A DNA stretch of 64,000 nt, from positions 1,674,001-1,738,000 of the forward strand of contig CAWKDG010000012.1 of the NCBI GenBank assembly GCA_963848355.1, read 5' to 3'. Below are positions 24,037 through 32,861 of the stretch, in pieces (position 1 is the stretch's first letter; every line of letters begins with the position of its first letter). The position numbers and the translations under genes were made by a program. The notes beneath the pieces are model-generated. The model worked only from the letters and a program-made list of their open reading frames with translations. It ran no database searches and was not told where the DNA came from. Source of the stretch: CAWKDG01 sp963848355 (GTDB lineage: Bacteria; Actinomycetota; Acidimicrobiia; Acidimicrobiales; UBA8190).

Positions 24037-25282
24037 GAGCGGGACGGGGACGGCGGCCCCCCCGGCGGCGGCGGATCGGCGCTGGCCCGGCCTGCGCCCG
24101 GCGTGGGCCGAGATCGATCTCGGTGCCGTCCGCCACAACACCAGGCTGCTGCGGCGCCTGGCCGCCCCCGGTGTCCTCTGCGCCGTCGTGAAGGCCGACG
24201 CCTACGGCCACGGGGCCGTGCCCGTCGCCCGCGCCGCCGTCGAGGCCGGCGCCCGGTGGCTGGGCGTGGCCCTCGTCGAAGAGGGGGTGACACTGCGCGA
24301 CGCCGGCATCGACGCCCCCGTCCTCGTTCTCTGCGAACCGACGGCCGAGGCCATGGGCGAGGTGGTCGGGCGGGGTCTCACCCCGACGGTGTACTCGCGC
24401 GCCGGCGTGGCGGCGGCCGCCGCCGCCGCCGCCGCGGCGCGCACCGTGCTCGACGTCCACGTCAAGGTGGACACGGGGATGCACCGCGTCGGTGCCGACG
24501 CTTCCGACGTCGTCGACCTCGTCCGGGCCGTCGACGCCGCCCCCGGTCTGCGTTTCGCCGCTCTCTGGAGCCACCTGGCCGTGGCCGACGAGCTCGGCGA
24601 CGAGGAGAGGGCCTTCACCGCCGAGCAGCTCCGGCTCCTGGCCGTCTCCCGCGCCGCGCTGGCCACGGCCGGGTTCGATCCGCCCCTGGTCCACATGGCC
24701 AACTCGGCCGGGGCCATCGCCCATCCCGGGGCGCGTCTCGACATGGTCCGGTGCGGCATCGCCCTCTACGGGGTCGATCCCATGCCCGCCCTCGGCCCCG
24801 TCCTGGCCGACGACCCCGCCGTGCGCGGGGGCGAACTCCTGCGTCCCGTGCTGTCGCTGCGCGCCACCGTCTCGCTCGTCCGGTCGCTCGACGCCGGCGA
24901 ACGCCCGTCCTACGGCCGGCGCCGTCCCCTCGAGAGCCGGTCGTCGGTCGCCACCGTCCCCGTCGGCTACGCCGACGGGATCCCCCGGCGCTACTTCACC
25001 GCCGGCGGGACCGTCCTGATCGGCGGCCGGCGTCGTCCGCTCGCCGGTATGGTCACGATGGATCAGATCGTGGTGGACTGCGGACCCGACGCCCCGGTCT
25101 CGGTGGGCGACGACGTCGTCCTCATCGGGACCCAGGGGACGCAGTCGCTGACGGTCTGGGACTGGGCGACGACCCTCGGGACGATCGGCAACGAGGTGCT
25201 CACGGAGATCGGGTCACGGGTGCCCCGGGTGGTGGTCGACACCGACCCCGCCGTCGGGGCGTCCGAGGAGGAGGACGGGTGA
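24029..25282 (+). CDS. alr: Alanine racemase
   Basis: PLP enzyme making D-alanine for peptidoglycan. The PLP lysine lies in CAVVKADAYGHGAVPVAR; HVKVDTGMHRVG, the substrate-side MVRCGIALYGVDP and PVGYADGIPRRYF are present, as is GMVTMDQIVVDCG. 417 aa, with a 25-residue N-terminal extension. A run of ten alanines near 24411-24440 (GCC/GCG repeats) is a simple-sequence stretch. GTG 24029 overlaps nnr. Confidence 0.96.
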   Translation: MAESGTGTAAPPAAADRRWPGLRPAWAEIDLGAVRHNTRLLRRLAAPGVLCAVVKADAYGHGAVPVARAAVEAGARWLGVALVEEGVTLRDAGIDAPVLVLCEPTAEAMGEVVGRGLTPTVYSRAGVAAAAAAAAAARTVLDVHVKVDTGMHRVGADASDVVDLVRAVDAAPGLRFAALWSHLAVADELGDEERAFTAEQLRLLAVSRAALATAGFDPPLVHMANSAGAIAHPGARLDMVRCGIALYGVDPMPALGPVLADDPAVRGGELLRPVLSLRATVSLVRSLDAGERPSYGRRRPLESRSSVATVPVGYADGIPRRYFTAGGTVLIGGRRRPLAGMVTMDQIVVDCGPDAPVSVGDDVVLIGTQGTQSLTVWDWATTLGTIGNEVLTEIGSRVPRVVVDTDPAVGASEEEDG

Positions 25283-26301
25283 TGGGCAGGACAGGGATCA
25301 CGGGACGTCGCCGGGGACGGGTGCTGGCGCTCGGCGCCGGCGCCGCCGCCGCCGCCGGTGCCGCCGGGTGGGCGCTGCAGCACCGGGCCGTCTCCCGCTC
25401 GTCGGCCACGGCCCAGGAGATGACGGCCGAGGGCCTGAGCCTCCCCGACGACCTCCGCCATCACTTCGTGGACGTCGACGACGGCGGCCGCATCCATGTC
25501 GTCGAACGCGGGCAGGGCCCCCCTCTCGTCCTGCTCCACGGGATCATGCTCTCGTCGGCGCTCTGGGTCCACCAGCTCCGTGATCTGGCCGACCACCACC
25601 GCGTCATCGCCGTCGACCTCCGTGGCCACGGACAGTCCCTCCCCGGGTCGGCGGGGTCGGGGATCGAACGGCTGGCGGCCGACGTGGCCCAGGTTCTCGA
25701 GGCGCTCGGCGTCGAGGAGGCCGTCGTCGTCGGGCACTCGATGGGCGGGATGGTGGCCCTCCAGCTGGCCGTCGACCTTCCCGTGGCCGAGCGCTCCCGC
25801 CGGCTGGCCGGGATCGTCCTGGCCTCGACCACGGCCGGCCCCTTCGCCTCGCTCCCCGGGTGGACCGGCGTGGTCCGGGCCACGGGACCGTTCACGGCCC
25901 GGGCGCTGCTCATCGGCGAGCGGTGGGGGGCCAAGGCCCTGCCCTCGCGCGACCTCCGGTGGTGGCTCGTGCGTCTCGGCTTCGGCGCCGATGCACCCGC
26001 CGCCCAGGTCCGCTTCGTCGAGGCCATGCACCGCGGGACCCCGTCGCGCACACTGGCCGACCTCATCCCCTCGCTCGCCACCTTCGACCTCTCGGGCCGC
26101 CTCGGCTCTCTCGACGTCCCCGTCCTCGTCGTCGTCGGGTCCCACGACAAGCTCACCGCCCCGCGCCTGGCCCGGCGACTGGCGGCGGCGCTGCCCGACG
26201 CCGCGCTCGTCGAGCTCCCCCGCTGCGGCCACATGCCCATGCTCGAGCGGCGCCACGAATTCTCGCGTCTGGTGGACGAGTTCACGGCCAAGATCTCCTG
26301 A
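25282..26301 (+). CDS. Alpha/beta hydrolase with N-terminal membrane anchor
   Basis: 339 aa. After a basic start (RTGITGRRRGRV), a hydrophobic Ala/Gly-rich segment (about residues 13-32) suggests a signal anchor or cleavable signal. The hydrolase fold shows the oxyanion region LVLLHGIMLSS, the nucleophile elbow VVGHSMGGMVALQ (Ser), an acid-strand VVVGSHDKLTAP and the final His in CGHMPMLERRHEF, so the triad is complete. The substrate is unknown. ATG 25282 overlaps the alr stop (TGATG), so it is in the same operon. Confidence 0.85.
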   Translation: MGRTGITGRRRGRVLALGAGAAAAAGAAGWALQHRAVSRSSATAQEMTAEGLSLPDDLRHHFVDVDDGGRIHVVERGQGPPLVLLHGIMLSSALWVHQLRDLADHHRVIAVDLRGHGQSLPGSAGSGIERLAADVAQVLEALGVEEAVVVGHSMGGMVALQLAVDLPVAERSRRLAGIVLASTTAGPFASLPGWTGVVRATGPFTARALLIGERWGAKALPSRDLRWWLVRLGFGADAPAAQVRFVEAMHRGTPSRTLADLIPSLATFDLSGRLGSLDVPVLVVVGSHDKLTAPRLARRLAAALPDAALVELPRCGHMPMLERRHEFSRLVDEFTAKIS

Positions 26302-26306
26302 CCACC

Positions 26307-26870
26307 GTGGGGACCCTGGCGGAGATCCGGACCGAGGCCATGGGGTGCACGCGCTGCGCCCTGGCCGGCACCCGGACCCAGGTCGTCTTCGGGGTGGGGG
26401 ACCCCGCCGCGGAGCTCCTCTTCGTGGGCGAAGGCCCCGGCCGCGACGAGGACCTGGCCGGTGAGCCCTTCGTGGGCCGCTCGGGGAAGCTCCTCGACAA
26501 GCTCGTCCACCAGGAGCTCGGCCTCGACCGCAGCCAGTTCTACATCGCCAACGTCGTGAAGTGCCGACCACCGGGGAACCGTGACCCGCTGCCGGCCGAG
26601 ATCGAGTCGTGCCGCCCGTTCCTCGAGGCCCAGCTGTCCCTCATTCATCCGTCGGTCGTCGTGACGTTGGGCAACTTCGCCACCCGGCTCCTGCTCGAGA
26701 CGACCGAAGGCATCCGCCGGCTGCGCGGCCGTGTCTACCCCTTTCGCGGCGGCCACCTCGTCCCGACCTACCACCCCGCGGCGGCGCTGCGCGGCGGGGC
26801 CGAGGTGGTGGCCGAGATGCGGGCCGACCTGGTGCGGGCCAAGCGTCTCCTCGCCGGCGAGACGCCGTGA
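26307..26870 (+). CDS. Uracil-DNA glycosylase, family 4 (Fe-S)
   Basis: Removes uracil from DNA. Cysteines in GCTRCALAGTRTQVV, VVKCRPPGNRDPLP and ESCRPFL fit the four ligands of the family 4 Fe-S cluster. The active-site motif EGPGRDEDLAGEPFVGRSG and the later VPTYHPAAALRG are typical. GTG 26307 gives 187 aa, 5 nt after the hydrolase gene. The stop overlaps tsaE (GTGA). Confidence 0.93.
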   Translation: MGTLAEIRTEAMGCTRCALAGTRTQVVFGVGDPAAELLFVGEGPGRDEDLAGEPFVGRSGKLLDKLVHQELGLDRSQFYIANVVKCRPPGNRDPLPAEIESCRPFLEAQLSLIHPSVVVTLGNFATRLLLETTEGIRRLRGRVYPFRGGHLVPTYHPAAALRGGAEVVAEMRADLVRAKRLLAGETP

Positions 26871-27427
26871 CCGGGGCGCCCATCGTGGCGCGCACCGCCT
26901 CTCCCGAAGAGACCCGCCGACTCGCCGCCGCCGTGGCCGGGGAGCTGGCCGCCGGTGACCTCGTCCTCCTCGTCGGTGGCCTCGGGACGGGCAAGACCAC
27001 CTTCACCCAGGGCCTGGCCCGCGGCCTCGGCGTCACCGACCCGGTCACGAGCCCCACCTTCACCCTGGTGCGCGCCTACCGCTGTCCGGGCGGCCCCGTC
27101 CGCACCCTCCTCCACGCCGACCTCTACCGCCTCGACCGCCTCCAGGACGTCGTCGACCTCGGGCTCGGCGAGATGGTGGAGGACGACTCGGTGGCCGTCG
27201 TCGAGTGGGGCGACGTCGGCGCCTCGGTCTTCGGACCCGACGTGCTCACCGTCGAGCTGGTCGCCGGCGGCCCGACGGAGCACGACGCCGACGAGGAGCG
27301 GATCGTGACCCTCCGCCTCGACGGGAGCTGGCCGGCGCGCCGCCCGTCCCTGGCGGCGCGCCTCGGTCCGTGGACGGCGGTCGACGACACCGATGGCGTC
27401 GACGGCCGGCGTCGGCGCGAGGCGTAG
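26867..27427 (+). CDS. tsaE: tRNA t6A synthesis ATPase TsaE
   Basis: ATPase that cycles the TsaB-TsaD complex during threonylcarbamoylation of tRNA A37. The P-loop GGLGTGKTTFTQGLARGLG, then TSPTFTLVRAY, the LLHADLYRLDR strand and VAVVEWGDVG are the family motifs. 186 aa; the last 30 residues are a variable tail. The order tsaE-tsaB-rimI-tsaD follows here. Confidence 0.95.
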   Translation: MTGAPIVARTASPEETRRLAAAVAGELAAGDLVLLVGGLGTGKTTFTQGLARGLGVTDPVTSPTFTLVRAYRCPGGPVRTLLHADLYRLDRLQDVVDLGLGEMVEDDSVAVVEWGDVGASVFGPDVLTVELVAGGPTEHDADEERIVTLRLDGSWPARRPSLAARLGPWTAVDDTDGVDGRRRREA

Positions 27428-27432
27428 GCGCC

Positions 27433-28212
27433 GTGCTCGTCCTGGCCGTGGAGTCGGCCACCGACACCGCCGGCGTGGGCCTGGCCGACGAGAACGGCGC
27501 GCTCGGCTCGGTCGTGGTGGCCCGGGGGCGCCGACACACCGAGACGATCGCTCCCGCGATCGACGCCGTCTGCCGGCGGGCCGGGGTGACCCTGTCCGAT
27601 CTCGACATGGTCGGTGTCGACGTCGGGCCCGGCCTCTTCACGGGCCTGCGCGTCGGGGTGGGCACGGTGAAGGCGCTCGCCTTCGCCCTCGACGTCCCCG
27701 TCGTCACCGCCACCAGCCTCGACGTCCTGGCCCACGCCGTCGCCGCCGCCGGGGCGACGGCCGGCCGGCTCCTCGTCCCCGTCGTCGACGCCCGCCGCGG
27801 CGGGGTCTTCTCGGCCCGCTTCCGCGCCGCCGCCGCCGCAAGCACGGCCGGCACGGCCACGGGGGCGCTCGTGGCGGCGACCGGCGACGGCGCCGCCGAG
27901 GCCGTGTGGACGCCGGAGGCGTTGGCCGCCGACCTGGCCGGTCTCGGCGAACCGGTCGTCCTCGCCGGCGACGGCGCCCTGCGCTACGGCGCCCTCTTCG
28001 CCGCCGTGGCCCGCGTCACGCTGGCCGGGCCCGCCTTCGCCGCCCCTCCGGTGGCGGCGCTGGCCGAGCTGTGCGTGGCCCGGGGTCGCGCCGGCGCCGC
28101 CGAGGACGGCGCCGCGGTGATGCCCCGCTACCTGCGTGACGCCGACGCCCGGATCAACTGGGAGCAGCGGATCGCCCCCCGGGCCGTCACCGGTGCCGGC
28201 GGTGGCCGGTGA
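27433..28212 (+). CDS. tsaB: tRNA t6A synthesis protein TsaB
   Basis: Non-catalytic partner of TsaD. VLAVESATDTAGVGL at the start and GVDVGPGLFTGLRVGVGTVK are family signatures; the C-terminal half is Ala-rich and variable. GTG 27433 gives 259 aa. The end overlaps the next gene by 4 nt (GTGA). It lacks the metal-binding residues of TsaD, as expected. Confidence 0.93.
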   Translation: MLVLAVESATDTAGVGLADENGALGSVVVARGRRHTETIAPAIDAVCRRAGVTLSDLDMVGVDVGPGLFTGLRVGVGTVKALAFALDVPVVTATSLDVLAHAVAAAGATAGRLLVPVVDARRGGVFSARFRAAAAASTAGTATGALVAATGDGAAEAVWTPEALAADLAGLGEPVVLAGDGALRYGALFAAVARVTLAGPAFAAPPVAALAELCVARGRAGAAEDGAAVMPRYLRDADARINWEQRIAPRAVTGAGGGR

Positions 28213-29804
28213 CCGCCGGTCGTGGGGACGACGGCGAGCGGGACAGGGCCCCGGGCGCCGTCCCCCGTCGGGGGGTGGCCGGGGCCGTGCGCATCGCCCC
28301 CTTCCGCCGCCGCCACCTCCGCTCCGTCGTCCGGATCGAGGAGGAGGCCTACCCCCGGCCGTGGTCGGCCACCCTCTTCCTCTCGGAGCTGGCCCAGCGG
28401 TCGTCGCGGCGCTACACGGTGGCGAGCATCGGCCCCATCGTCGTCGGCTACGCCGGGCTGATGACGGTCGAGGACGAGGGCCACGTCACCACCTTGACCG
28501 TCGACCCCGGGTGGCACCACCGGGGGATCGGGACCGTTCTGCTCCTCGACCTGGCCCGCGCCGCGCCCGGGCTCGGGGTGCAGCACCTGACCCTCGAGGT
28601 CCGGGTGGGCAACGACGCCGCCCAGGAGCTGTACCGCCGCTTCGGTTTCGCCCCCGTCGGGGTGCGGAAGAACTACTACGCCGAGACGGGCGAGGACGCC
28701 ATCATCATGTGGGCCCGCGACATCGACACCGGCACCTACGCCGAACGCCTCGCCTCACTGGAGGCGCACGTCCGCGGGGACCCCGTGACCGTGACCGCCC
28801 TCCTCCTCGGCATCGAGACCTCGTGCGACGAGACGGCGGCGGCCGTCGTCTCGGCCGACGGGGAGGTCCGGTCGACGGTGGTCTCGTCCCAGATCGACCT
28901 CCACGCCGCCTACGGGGGGGTCGTCCCCGAGATCGCCGGTCGGGCCCATCTGGAGCTCCTCCCCGCCGTCCTGGCCGCCGCCCTCGACGGGGCCGGGCTG
29001 CCGGCCACCGCCCCCGGACTCGACGCCGTCGCCGCCACGTCGGGCCCCGGCCTCATCGGGTCGCTCCTGGTCGGCCTGAGCGAGGCGAAAGCCCTGGCCC
29101 TGGCCTGGGACGTCCCCTTCGTGGCCGTCAACCACCTCGAGGGCCATCTCTTCGCCGCCCTCCTCGAGCATCCCGACCCCGCCTGGCCGCTCGTGGTGGT
29201 GGCCCTCGTCTCGGGGGGCCACTCCCTGATCGTCTCGATGGAAGGTCCGGGGCGCTACCGGCTCCTCGGGCAGACCCTGGACGACGCCGCCGGGGAGGCC
29301 TTCGACAAGGTGGCCCGGTTCCTCGGCCTCGGCTACCCCGGCGGCCCGGCCATCGAGCGGGCCGCCGCCACCGGCGACCCCGAGGCGTTCGCCTTCCCCC
29401 GGTCGATGGTGGCCGAGGGCCTCGACCTGTCGTTCTCGGGCCTGAAGACAGCCGTCGTCCGGGCCGTGGCCGCCCACCCCGACGCCTCCAACGAGGACGT
29501 CGCCGCCTCGTTCCAGCAGGCGGTGGTGGACGTCCTGGTGGCCAAGGCCGTCCGGGCCACGACCGCCGTCGGTGCCGGCGGCCTGTGCCTGGCCGGCGGG
29601 GTGGCCGCCAACGGCCCGCTGCGGGCGGCGCTCCAGGCGGCCGGGGACGGCCTCGGGATCCCCGTCTGCCTGCCCAGCCGGGCCATGTGCACGGACAACG
29701 CCTCGATGATCGCCGCCGCCGCCTGGTGGCAGCTCGAGTACCTGGGACCGAGCCCCCTCGAGACGGCCGCCGATCCCAACCTCCGCCTGCGGCTCCTGGC
29801 CTGA
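28209..29804 (+). CDS. tsaD: RimI N-acetyltransferase fused to TsaD (fusion may be artefactual)
   Basis: Residues about 30-180 form a GNAT domain (VRIEEEAYPRPWSATLF, acetyl-CoA loop HHRGIGTVLLLDLA, LEVRVGNDAAQELYRRFGF), like RimI, which acetylates ribosomal S18. From about residue 193 it is TsaD: LLGIETSCDETAAAVV, metal-binding HLEGHLFA-type sequence, VSGGHSLIV and AGGVAANGPLRAAL. If one G of the run 28776-28779 were absent, rimI would end at TGA 28786-28788 and overlap a GTG start for tsaD at 28785 (339 aa), matching neighbouring junctions. RimI-TsaD fusions also exist in nature, so both readings stand. Confidence 0.9.
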   Translation: MTAGRGDDGERDRAPGAVPRRGVAGAVRIAPFRRRHLRSVVRIEEEAYPRPWSATLFLSELAQRSSRRYTVASIGPIVVGYAGLMTVEDEGHVTTLTVDPGWHHRGIGTVLLLDLARAAPGLGVQHLTLEVRVGNDAAQELYRRFGFAPVGVRKNYYAETGEDAIIMWARDIDTGTYAERLASLEAHVRGDPVTVTALLLGIETSCDETAAAVVSADGEVRSTVVSSQIDLHAAYGGVVPEIAGRAHLELLPAVLAAALDGAGLPATAPGLDAVAATSGPGLIGSLLVGLSEAKALALAWDVPFVAVNHLEGHLFAALLEHPDPAWPLVVVALVSGGHSLIVSMEGPGRYRLLGQTLDDAAGEAFDKVARFLGLGYPGGPAIERAAATGDPEAFAFPRSMVAEGLDLSFSGLKTAVVRAVAAHPDASNEDVAASFQQAVVDVLVAKAVRATTAVGAGGLCLAGGVAANGPLRAALQAAGDGLGIPVCLPSRAMCTDNASMIAAAAWWQLEYLGPSPLETAADPNLRLRLLA

Positions 29805-29844
29805 GGGGCCCCGGGGCGGGCTCCCGGAATCCGGCCCGTCGCGG

Positions 29845-29873
29845 TTGCTGCGGGGTCCGGGGCCCGCTATCGT
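29845..29873 (+). promoter_or_regulatory. groESL promoter
   Basis: TTGCTG (29845-29850) and TATCGT (29868-29873) are 17 bases apart, an ordinary vegetative promoter. The CIRCE operator begins at the last base of the -10, so repressor binding would cover the start site. Confidence 0.7.
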
Positions 29874-29899
29874 TAGCACTCGCAAGGTTAGAGTGCTAA
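29873..29899 (+). promoter_or_regulatory. CIRCE operator (HrcA binding site)
   Basis: TTAGCACTC, nine bases, GAGTGCTAA: both arms match the CIRCE consensus exactly. HrcA binds this element and represses heat-shock genes. It lies 24 nt before the groES start. hrcA itself is not in the window. Confidence 0.95.
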
Positions 29900-29922
29900 T
29901 GCCCACAGGAGGCTCCCCAGTC

Positions 29923-30219
29923 ATGAAGCTCCACCCCCTCGAGGACCGGATCGTCGTCCGCCCCGGTGAGTCCGAGGAGACCACAGCCTCCGGGCTCGTC
30001 ATCCCCGACACCGCCAAAGAGAAGCCACAGCAGGGCGAGGTACTCGCCGCCGGTCCCGGACGTCGCGCCGAGACCTCGGGCGAGCTCATCCCCATCGACG
30101 TCAAGGTCGGTGACACCGTCGTCTACTCCAAGTACGGCGGCACCGAGATCACCATCGACGGCGAGGACCTCCTCATCCTCTCCGGCCGTGACGTCCTCGC
30201 CAAAGTCCTGAAGAAGTAG
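29923..30219 (+). CDS. groES: Co-chaperonin GroES
   Basis: Lid of the GroEL cage; 98 aa. MKLHPLEDRIVVRPGESEE is the canonical start, so ATG 29923 is used, preceded by aggaggctcc. The mobile loop TTASGLVIPDTAKEKPQQGE and the closing VYSKYGGTEITIDGEDLLIL are typical. CIRCE upstream indicates HrcA control with groEL. Confidence 0.97.
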   Translation: MKLHPLEDRIVVRPGESEETTASGLVIPDTAKEKPQQGEVLAAGPGRRAETSGELIPIDVKVGDTVVYSKYGGTEITIDGEDLLILSGRDVLAKVLKK

Positions 30220-30247
30220 CCGGACCACAAGAAGTCGAAAGGTACTG

Positions 30248-31906
30248 ATGTCCAAGATTCTGAAGTTCGACGAGGCGGCGCGCCGCGGCCTCGAGGCAGG
30301 CGTGAACAAGCTCGCCGACACGGTGAAGGTGACGCTCGGCCCGAAGGGCCGCAACGTCGTCATCGACAAGAAGTTCGGTGCGCCGACGATCACCAACGAC
30401 GGCGTGACGATCGCCCGCGAGGTGGAGCTGGAGGACCCGTTCGAGAACATGGGCGCCCAGCTGGTGAAGGAAGTGGCGACCAAGACGAACGACGTCGCCG
30501 GTGACGGCACCACCACGGCCACCGTGCTGGCCCAGGCCCTCATCCACGAGGGACTGCGCAACGTGGCCGCCGGGGCCAGCCCGATGGCGCTGAAGAAGGG
30601 CATGGAGAAGGGCGTCGCCGCCGCGGTGGCCGCCATCAAGAAGCAGGCCAAGGAGATCGACTCCAAGCACGAGATCGCCCAGGTGGCCGCCATCTCGGCG
30701 GCCGACTCGAACATCGGCGACGTCCTGGCCGAGGCCATCGACAAGGTGGGCAAGGACGGGACCGTGACGGTGGAGGAGTCGAACACCTTCGGGCTCGAGC
30801 TCGAGTTCACCGAGGGGATGCAGTTCGACAAGGGTTTCCTGTCGCCGTACTTCGTGACAGACCCCGAGCGCCAGGAGGCCGTCCTCGACGACCCCTTCGT
30901 CCTCATCGCCAATCAGAAGGTCTCGGCCGTCCACGACCTCGTCCCCGTGCTCGAGAAGATCATGCAGACGGGCAAGCCGCTGCTGATCATCGCCGAGGAC
31001 GTCGACGGGGAGGCGCTGGCCACCCTGGTGGTGAACAAGATCCGGGGGACGTTCACATCGGTGGCGGTGAAGGCTCCCGGCTTCGGCGAGCGTCGCAAGG
31101 CCATGCTCCAGGACCTCGCCGTCCTGACCGGTGGTCAGGTGATCTCCGAGGAGATCGGCCTGAAGCTCGAGAACACGACCATCGACCTGCTCGGCTCGGC
31201 CCGCAAGGTGATCATCACCAAGGACGACACCACCGTCGTCGACGGTGCCGGTGACGCCAACGACGTGAAGGGCCGGATCGCCCAGATCAAGCGCGAGATC
31301 GAGGACACCGACTCCGACTGGGACCGCGAGAAGCTCCAGGAGCGGCTGGCCAAGCTGGCCGGGGGTGTCGCCGTCGTGCGCGTCGGGGCCGCCACCGAGG
31401 TGGAGCTGAAAGAGAAGAAGCACCGCATCGAGGACGCCCTCTCGGCCACCCGGGCCGCCATCGAAGAAGGCATCGTGGCCGGCGGCGGCACCGCGCTGGT
31501 CCGCAGCCGTGCCGCCGTCGAGAAGGTGGCCAAGACCCTCGACGGTGACGAGGCCACCGGGGCCCGGATCGTGGCCCGTGCCCTCGACGAGCCGCTCAAG
31601 TGGATCGCCATCAACGCCGGCCTGGAAGGCGCCGTGACGGTGCGCCAGGTCGAGTCGGAGACGGGGACGACCGGTCTGAACGCCGCCACCGGAGCCTTCG
31701 AGGACCTGGTGAAGGCGGGCGTGATCGACCCGGCCAAGGTGACCCGCTCGGCGCTGCAGAACGCGGCGTCGGTGGCCGGGCTCCTGCTCACGACCGAGGC
31801 CCTCGTGGCCGACAAGCCCGAGAAGGCCGACGGCGGTGCTGCCGCCGCCGCTGCCGCTGCCGGAATGGGTGGCATGGGCGGGATGGGCGGAATGGGAATG
31901 ATGTAA
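30248..31906 (+). CDS. groEL: Chaperonin GroEL
   Basis: 60-kDa folding chaperonin, 552 aa. VKVTLGPKGRNVVIDKKFG, the ATP-site GDGTTTATVLAQAL, the apical KAPGFGERRKAMLQDLAVLT and EEGIVAGGGTALVR are conserved. The C-terminus ends in Gly-Met repeats (GMGGMGGMGGMGMM), the form that lines the folding cavity. Many actinobacteria have a second groEL elsewhere; this copy, paired with groES, is the canonical type. Confidence 0.98.
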   Translation: MSKILKFDEAARRGLEAGVNKLADTVKVTLGPKGRNVVIDKKFGAPTITNDGVTIAREVELEDPFENMGAQLVKEVATKTNDVAGDGTTTATVLAQALIHEGLRNVAAGASPMALKKGMEKGVAAAVAAIKKQAKEIDSKHEIAQVAAISAADSNIGDVLAEAIDKVGKDGTVTVEESNTFGLELEFTEGMQFDKGFLSPYFVTDPERQEAVLDDPFVLIANQKVSAVHDLVPVLEKIMQTGKPLLIIAEDVDGEALATLVVNKIRGTFTSVAVKAPGFGERRKAMLQDLAVLTGGQVISEEIGLKLENTTIDLLGSARKVIITKDDTTVVDGAGDANDVKGRIAQIKREIEDTDSDWDREKLQERLAKLAGGVAVVRVGAATEVELKEKKHRIEDALSATRAAIEEGIVAGGGTALVRSRAAVEKVAKTLDGDEATGARIVARALDEPLKWIAINAGLEGAVTVRQVESETGTTGLNAATGAFEDLVKAGVIDPAKVTRSALQNAASVAGLLLTTEALVADKPEKADGGAAAAAAAAGMGGMGGMGGMGMM

Positions 31907-31928
31907 GAGGTCCGATCTCTGAGGCCGA

Positions 31929-31994
31929 CGGCGCCGGAGACGGCGCCGAGCGGTCGAGAGGTGACGACGCGGCCGGGCCCGACAGGGTCCGGCC
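31929..31994 (+). terminator. Tandem hairpins after groEL, candidate terminator
   Basis: Hairpin 1 pairs cggcgcc (31929-31935) with ggcgccg (31942-31948). Hairpin 2 is a 10-base stem, 31971-31980 with 31985-31994, with one G-T pair and a gaca loop, followed by gttgtcgt. Placement just after the operon supports termination; there is no clear T run. Confidence 0.55.
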
Positions 31995-32027
31995 GTTGTC
32001 GTGCCCGGGGCGGGACGGTGACCGGCG

Positions 32028-32033
32028 TAGCGT
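32028..32033 (+). promoter_or_regulatory. -10-like hexamer, predicted leaderless start for the Nudix gene
   Basis: TAGCGT ends 9 nt before ATG 32043, with no ribosome-binding site between. It follows the pattern seen at glmS, purN, metF, icd and mdh. Confidence 0.4.
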
Positions 32034-32042
32034 GCACCTCTG

Positions 32043-32802
32043 ATGGAGGGGTCCGGAGCCAACACCGAGGCCGGCGGACGCGTCGCCCCCGTCCCCCGGG
32101 AGGGGGGACGTCAGGTCATCCCGCGACCCCCGACGGCCCGTGCCGGGGCGCCGGCCCCGTGGGCCGGCCTCGGGGCGGGCCGCCGGGGGGGGATCACGGT
32201 GGCGCGGGTCCGCGGCGCCTTCTCGGTCGAGAGGGGGGCACCGTCGTGGGCGCAAGCGATGCCACCCGACGGCTTCCCTGATCCGGGCGCCCCGTCGGCC
32301 GTGCTGGCGGCGATGTTCGACGGGGGGGGCGAAGCGCGGCGTGGTCCTCACCCGGCGGTCGGCCCACCTGCGGTCCCACCGGGGGGAGGTGAGCTTCCCG
32401 GGGGGTCGGCTCGACCGAGGGGAGACCCCCGAGGAGGGGGCGTTGCGGGAAGCGGCCGAGGAGATCGGCCTCGATCCGGGGACGGTGGAGATGGTGGGGC
32501 GGCTGTCGGCGGTGACGACGTTCGCGTCGGGGAGCTTCATCACCCCGGTGGTCGGTCTCCTGGCCGCCCGGCCGCAGCTGGTGCCGAGTCCGAACGAAGT
32601 CGAACACGTCTTCGACGTGGCCCTGGCCGAGCTGGCCGAGCCGGGGATCTTCCGGGAGGAGTGGTGGACGGTGGCGGGGAGGGACCCGTTGGTCGGGGGT
32701 GACCCGTTCCCGGTCTGGTTCTTCGAGCTGCCCGACGACACCGTCTGGGGGGCGACGGCGCGGATGCTCGTCGAGCTGTTGCGTCTCGTCCTCGAGGTCT
32801 GA
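32043..32802 (+). CDS. Nudix hydrolase, CoA pyrophosphatase-like (frameshifted in this sequence)
   Basis: The Nudix box reads GGRLDRGETPEEGALREAAE followed by EIG. The preceding LTRRSAHLRSHRGEVSFPGG matches the CoA-specific (NudL/UPF0035) signature, so CoA or acyl-CoA cleavage is likely. The N-terminal about 95 residues lie in one frame and the Nudix domain in the next. Removing one G from the 8-G run 32322-32329 joins them as MFDGGAKRGVVLTRRS, a 252-aa protein. The N-terminal 70 residues are variable, so the exact start is uncertain. Confidence 0.82.
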
Positions 32803-32861
32803 CGGGCCCGTGCCCCCCGGACGGTAACGTGGGAGGACGCTGGCGAGGGAGGCACGCAGGG

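Noticed and set aside
24411..24440. GCC/GCG repeat in alr as a possible phase-variable tract
   Set aside because: It is a trinucleotide run encoding ten alanines, so length changes of whole units would not shift the frame. No evidence of variation.
31854..31906. Gly-Met repeats at the end of groEL as a repeat element
   Set aside because: This is the normal GroEL C-terminal tail.
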